64,000 bases of DNA from Exiguobacterium oxidotolerans JCM 12280. Its GTDB lineage: Bacteria; Bacillota; Bacilli; Exiguobacteriales; Exiguobacteriaceae. Where the stretch lies: contig NZ_JNIS01000001.1 of NCBI RefSeq assembly GCF_000702625.1, forward strand, positions 992,001-1,056,000. Direction: 5' to 3'. Shown here piece after piece: positions 62,410 to 64,000 of the stretch. A program made the position numbers and the translations under genes. Positions within the stretch are counted from its first letter, which is position 1. Every line of letters begins with the position of its first letter. The notes below the pieces were generated by a model that searched no databases, had not been told where the DNA came from, and was given only the letters and a program-made list of their open reading frames with translations.

Positions 62410-62435
62410 AAAAAGAGACCCACATTTGTGGATCC
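62410..62435 (-). terminator. Proximal terminator of the anti-sigma gene (right flank of repeat F)
   Basis: Same 26 bases as 62003-62028, 17 bp beyond the anti-sigma stop. Confidence 0.7.
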
Positions 62436-62451
62436 CTCGACATTTCTTCTC

Positions 62452-63213
62452 TTATAGTGTAGCGGATGCAATGACTGCTCCGATTGGTTGTTCTAAATCT
62501 GGTTCAGGTTCGACCGTAATTGCGACGGCATCAATCTTGCCACTTCCTTTCAGTGCAAAGACTGCTGCTGCTTGACCATCTTGTTCGATGACTCCGTTCG
62601 CCTGCACTTGATCGCCTTGAATCGTCCACATCTGATACAACTCGCCTTCTTTAAGCGGTGGCAAGTCTTTCAATTGAACGAGCATGTATTCTTTATCGTC
62701 TTTCGTAAAGATCATGCTCGACCCTTGAATTGAAGCCGTACTCTCGAAGTTTCCCATGCCGTTCACTTCATCCAGCGCTAACGCTTCAGTTTGTTCTGGT
62801 TCATCTTGCGCTAAGAAATAGGCGTTCGCTCCAAGCGATAACAAGAGAACCGCTGCAATGCTCATTAACCAACCGAGTGGGACTTTTCGTCTCGTTTGCT
62901 TTTTCGCACGTTTTGTCTCGAGTTCCGAGGCCTGTTCCGGTGTCGGCTGTTCTGTTTTTGCCATGTTAGGAGCTTCTTGATCCGTCTCGTTTGACGAAGC
63001 AAGGACTTCTCCTAAGATTCTTGATTTCATCCCAGCCGGTACCGGTCGTTCTGGAAGTGATTCCGCGATGGGAAGCATCAATTCTTCCATCTCTTGTAAC
63101 GCCTGCTTGCAGTCGTCACAAGTCGCAAGATGTGCTTCGAACGCGTCTCGATCGGCTGCAGATAACGTTCCATTAAAGTAATCAATTAAATCATGACAAC
63201 GTTCTTCCATCAA
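62452..63213 (-). CDS. Zinc-finger anti-sigma factor (RskA-like)
   Basis: A 253-residue membrane protein. N-terminal zinc anti-sigma domain: CHDLIDYFNGTL then FEAHLATCDDCKQAL (H-x3-C-x2-C, about 28-35). A Lys/Arg-rich linker leads to one TM helix (LGWLMSIAAVLLLSLGANAY, about 113-132). The outside domain (about 140-253) is RskA type (LKDLPPLKEGELYQMWTI, AVAITVEPEPDL). It should hold the cognate sigma factor inactive until cleavage. It overlaps the sigma gene by 4 bp (ATGA). Confidence 0.92.
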   Translation of the reverse strand: MMEERCHDLIDYFNGTLSAADRDAFEAHLATCDDCKQALQEMEELMLPIAESLPERPVPAGMKSRILGEVLASSNETDQEAPNMAKTEQPTPEQASELETKRAKKQTRRKVPLGWLMSIAAVLLLSLGANAYFLAQDEPEQTEALALDEVNGMGNFESTASIQGSSMIFTKDDKEYMLVQLKDLPPLKEGELYQMWTIQGDQVQANGVIEQDGQAAAVFALKGSGKIDAVAITVEPEPDLEQPIGAVIASATL

Positions 63214-63755
63214 CGTTCCCTCCCTTCCAATAATTTTCGTAACGCTTGAATCGCACTCCTTATCCTCGTCTTCACCGTTCCGAGGGGCAATTCGAGCTGA
63301 TCTGAGATTTGTTGTTGCGTTAACCCTTTAAAATAGACGAGTTCAATTAATTCTTGTTGTTCCGGCTTCAATGCTTGGACGGCTTCACGTACTTCAGAAG
63401 CCGTCTCTCGTTGAACGACCGTTCGTTCGACCGGTTCATCAAATCCACCGTCTCGTTCTTCAATTTCAATAGTCGGTTGTCGCTTCTCACGCCGTAAACA
63501 ATCAAGCGCAGCATTTCGGGTAATCGTCAACACCCACGAAGAGAACTTTCCTTTCTCCGTATTGAAGTCCACACGTCCATTCCATATCTTCATCCAAACT
63601 TCTTGAATAACTTCTTCAGATAATCGATCGTTGTTCGTAAAGCGATGTGCGAATGAAAACAACAGCCTCTCATATTTATCATATAACGTTTCAAGAGCCT
63701 GTTCATCTCCTCCACGCATCTGATGATAAAGCGATTCATCGGATTGAGTATGCAT
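63210..63755 (-). CDS. ECF-type sigma factor
   Basis: A 181-residue sigma-70 of the extracytoplasmic-function group. Region 2 (about 22-92) has LLFSFAHRFTNNDRLSEEVIQEVWMKIW split as RFTNNDRLSEEVIQEVW. Region 4 (about 118-172) holds LIELVYFKGLTQQQISDQLE and LGTVKTRIRSAIQALRKLL. It is cotranscribed with its anti-sigma gene, resembling SigK/RskA-type pairs. Regulated genes unknown; ECF operons often autoregulate. Confidence 0.92.
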   Translation of the reverse strand: MHTQSDESLYHQMRGGDEQALETLYDKYERLLFSFAHRFTNNDRLSEEVIQEVWMKIWNGRVDFNTEKGKFSSWVLTITRNAALDCLRREKRQPTIEIEERDGGFDEPVERTVVQRETASEVREAVQALKPEQQELIELVYFKGLTQQQISDQLELPLGTVKTRIRSAIQALRKLLEGRER

Positions 63756-63909
63756 CCTTCTCCCCCTTGTGATTAGTCAGCCTTATCATATAGTATACGC
63801 AAGCTGACGCAAAATCGTTTTAGTTTTCTTTCGTTATTTTGATTATTTTTCTCCACCACATCCATATTCCCTGTTCTATCAAAAAATATAGCTGAAAAAT
63901 CGATTGAAT

Positions 63910-63946
63910 TGACAGAAATACCTTGATGGGCATAGCATGAAGGTAT
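63910..63946 (+). promoter_or_regulatory. Promoter-like region with inverted repeat before the rightmost gene
   Basis: TTGACA (63909-63914) is a good -35 box; TAGCAT about 18 bp later could be the -10. An inverted repeat ATACCTT (63918-63924) / AAGGTAT (63940-63946) lies over the spacer and -10. Confidence 0.4.
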
Positions 63947-63983
63947 CGAGAATGCGTGTTGCACCTTAGAATGGAGGAAAACG

Positions 63984-64000
63984 AATGGATTACGATCAAA
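63984..64000 (+). CDS. Start of an unidentified gene, cut by window edge
   Basis: ATG at 63984 preceded by GGAGG with 8-bp spacing; only MDYDQ is visible. It is divergent from the sigma-factor operon, so it may share regulation. No family can be assigned. Confidence 0.6.

Noticed and set aside
1-64000. CRISPR arrays, tRNA or rRNA genes, prophage
   Set aside because: No regularly spaced short repeats, no tRNA cloverleaf or rRNA sequence, and no phage structural genes were recognised on reading both strands.

Overview
The window looks like chromosome of a low-to-mid GC member of the Bacilli, most probably Exiguobacterium or a close relative. The basis is gene content and style: strong AGGAGG ribosome sites, gatCAB, a Bce-type peptide-sensing locus, mntH with an MntR box, several c-di-GMP proteins, and CcpA-type cre sites. 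This is inferred from gene families read by eye; no database search was possible. No rRNA, tRNA or CRISPR array was seen.

Layout. 1-4000: a DUF418 membrane protein (cut by the window edge), a TagO-type glycosyl-phosphotransferase, a Rok-like winged-helix protein, then a decayed patch holding a truncated SH3 protein beside a lone IS3-type end. 4000-6500: pgmB with two cre-like sites, a complete IS30-family element, an Asp23-family gene. 6500-10070: a membrane acyltransferase divergent from an SGNH hydrolase, two small membrane proteins, and an MhqD-like hydrolase behind a palindromic operator and a frameshifted mini-gene. 10250-12835: a NatA/NatB-like ABC exporter. 12890-20620: two BceAB-type ABC modules around one BceRS-type two-component system. 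21100-30730: PTS IIA, an M3 peptidase, a GGDEF-EAL protein, a CBS protein, a chemoreceptor and an AraC regulator. 31180-37430: RlmD-type methyltransferase, DagK and the gatCAB operon. 37630-42560: mntH, putP, pruA. 42690-49370: YneR-like protein, lipoprotein, Bcp peroxiredoxin, an IS3 element, OppA, and a three-repeat homing-endonuclease-associated protein. 49900-59570: diguanylate cyclase, YktB, a secreted protein, a regulator-potABCD operon, DegV, TspO-like and YqkB-like proteins. 59830-64000: MHYT-GGDEF-EAL protein, an ECF sigma/anti-sigma pair, and the first codons of a divergent gene.

The most unusual content is a family of about 270-360 bp interspersed non-coding repeats. Six copies (A to F) occur at 20773, 30800, 39051, 44448, 49504 and 62034. 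They share complementary ends (TGTAGACAA ... TTGTCTACA) and a long nested secondary structure with some base-pair-preserving changes. Each lies just 3' of a gene. Copies A and F are bracketed by identical copies of the local terminator hairpin (30 nt and 26 nt), and copies B and D by diverged copies. The hairpins differ from locus to locus, so they are host sequence that was duplicated. One copy has itself been split by an IS3 element with a 3-bp target duplication. This looks like a mobile, structured, terminator-targeting element with no protein of its own in the window.

Genes that appear to work together: CcpA sites with pgmB and PTS IIA (carbon control); XRE-cupin with PotABCD (polyamine uptake); PutP with PruA (proline use); the two BceAB modules with BceRS (peptide antibiotic sensing and detoxification); ECF sigma with its zinc-finger anti-sigma; and three c-di-GMP enzymes.
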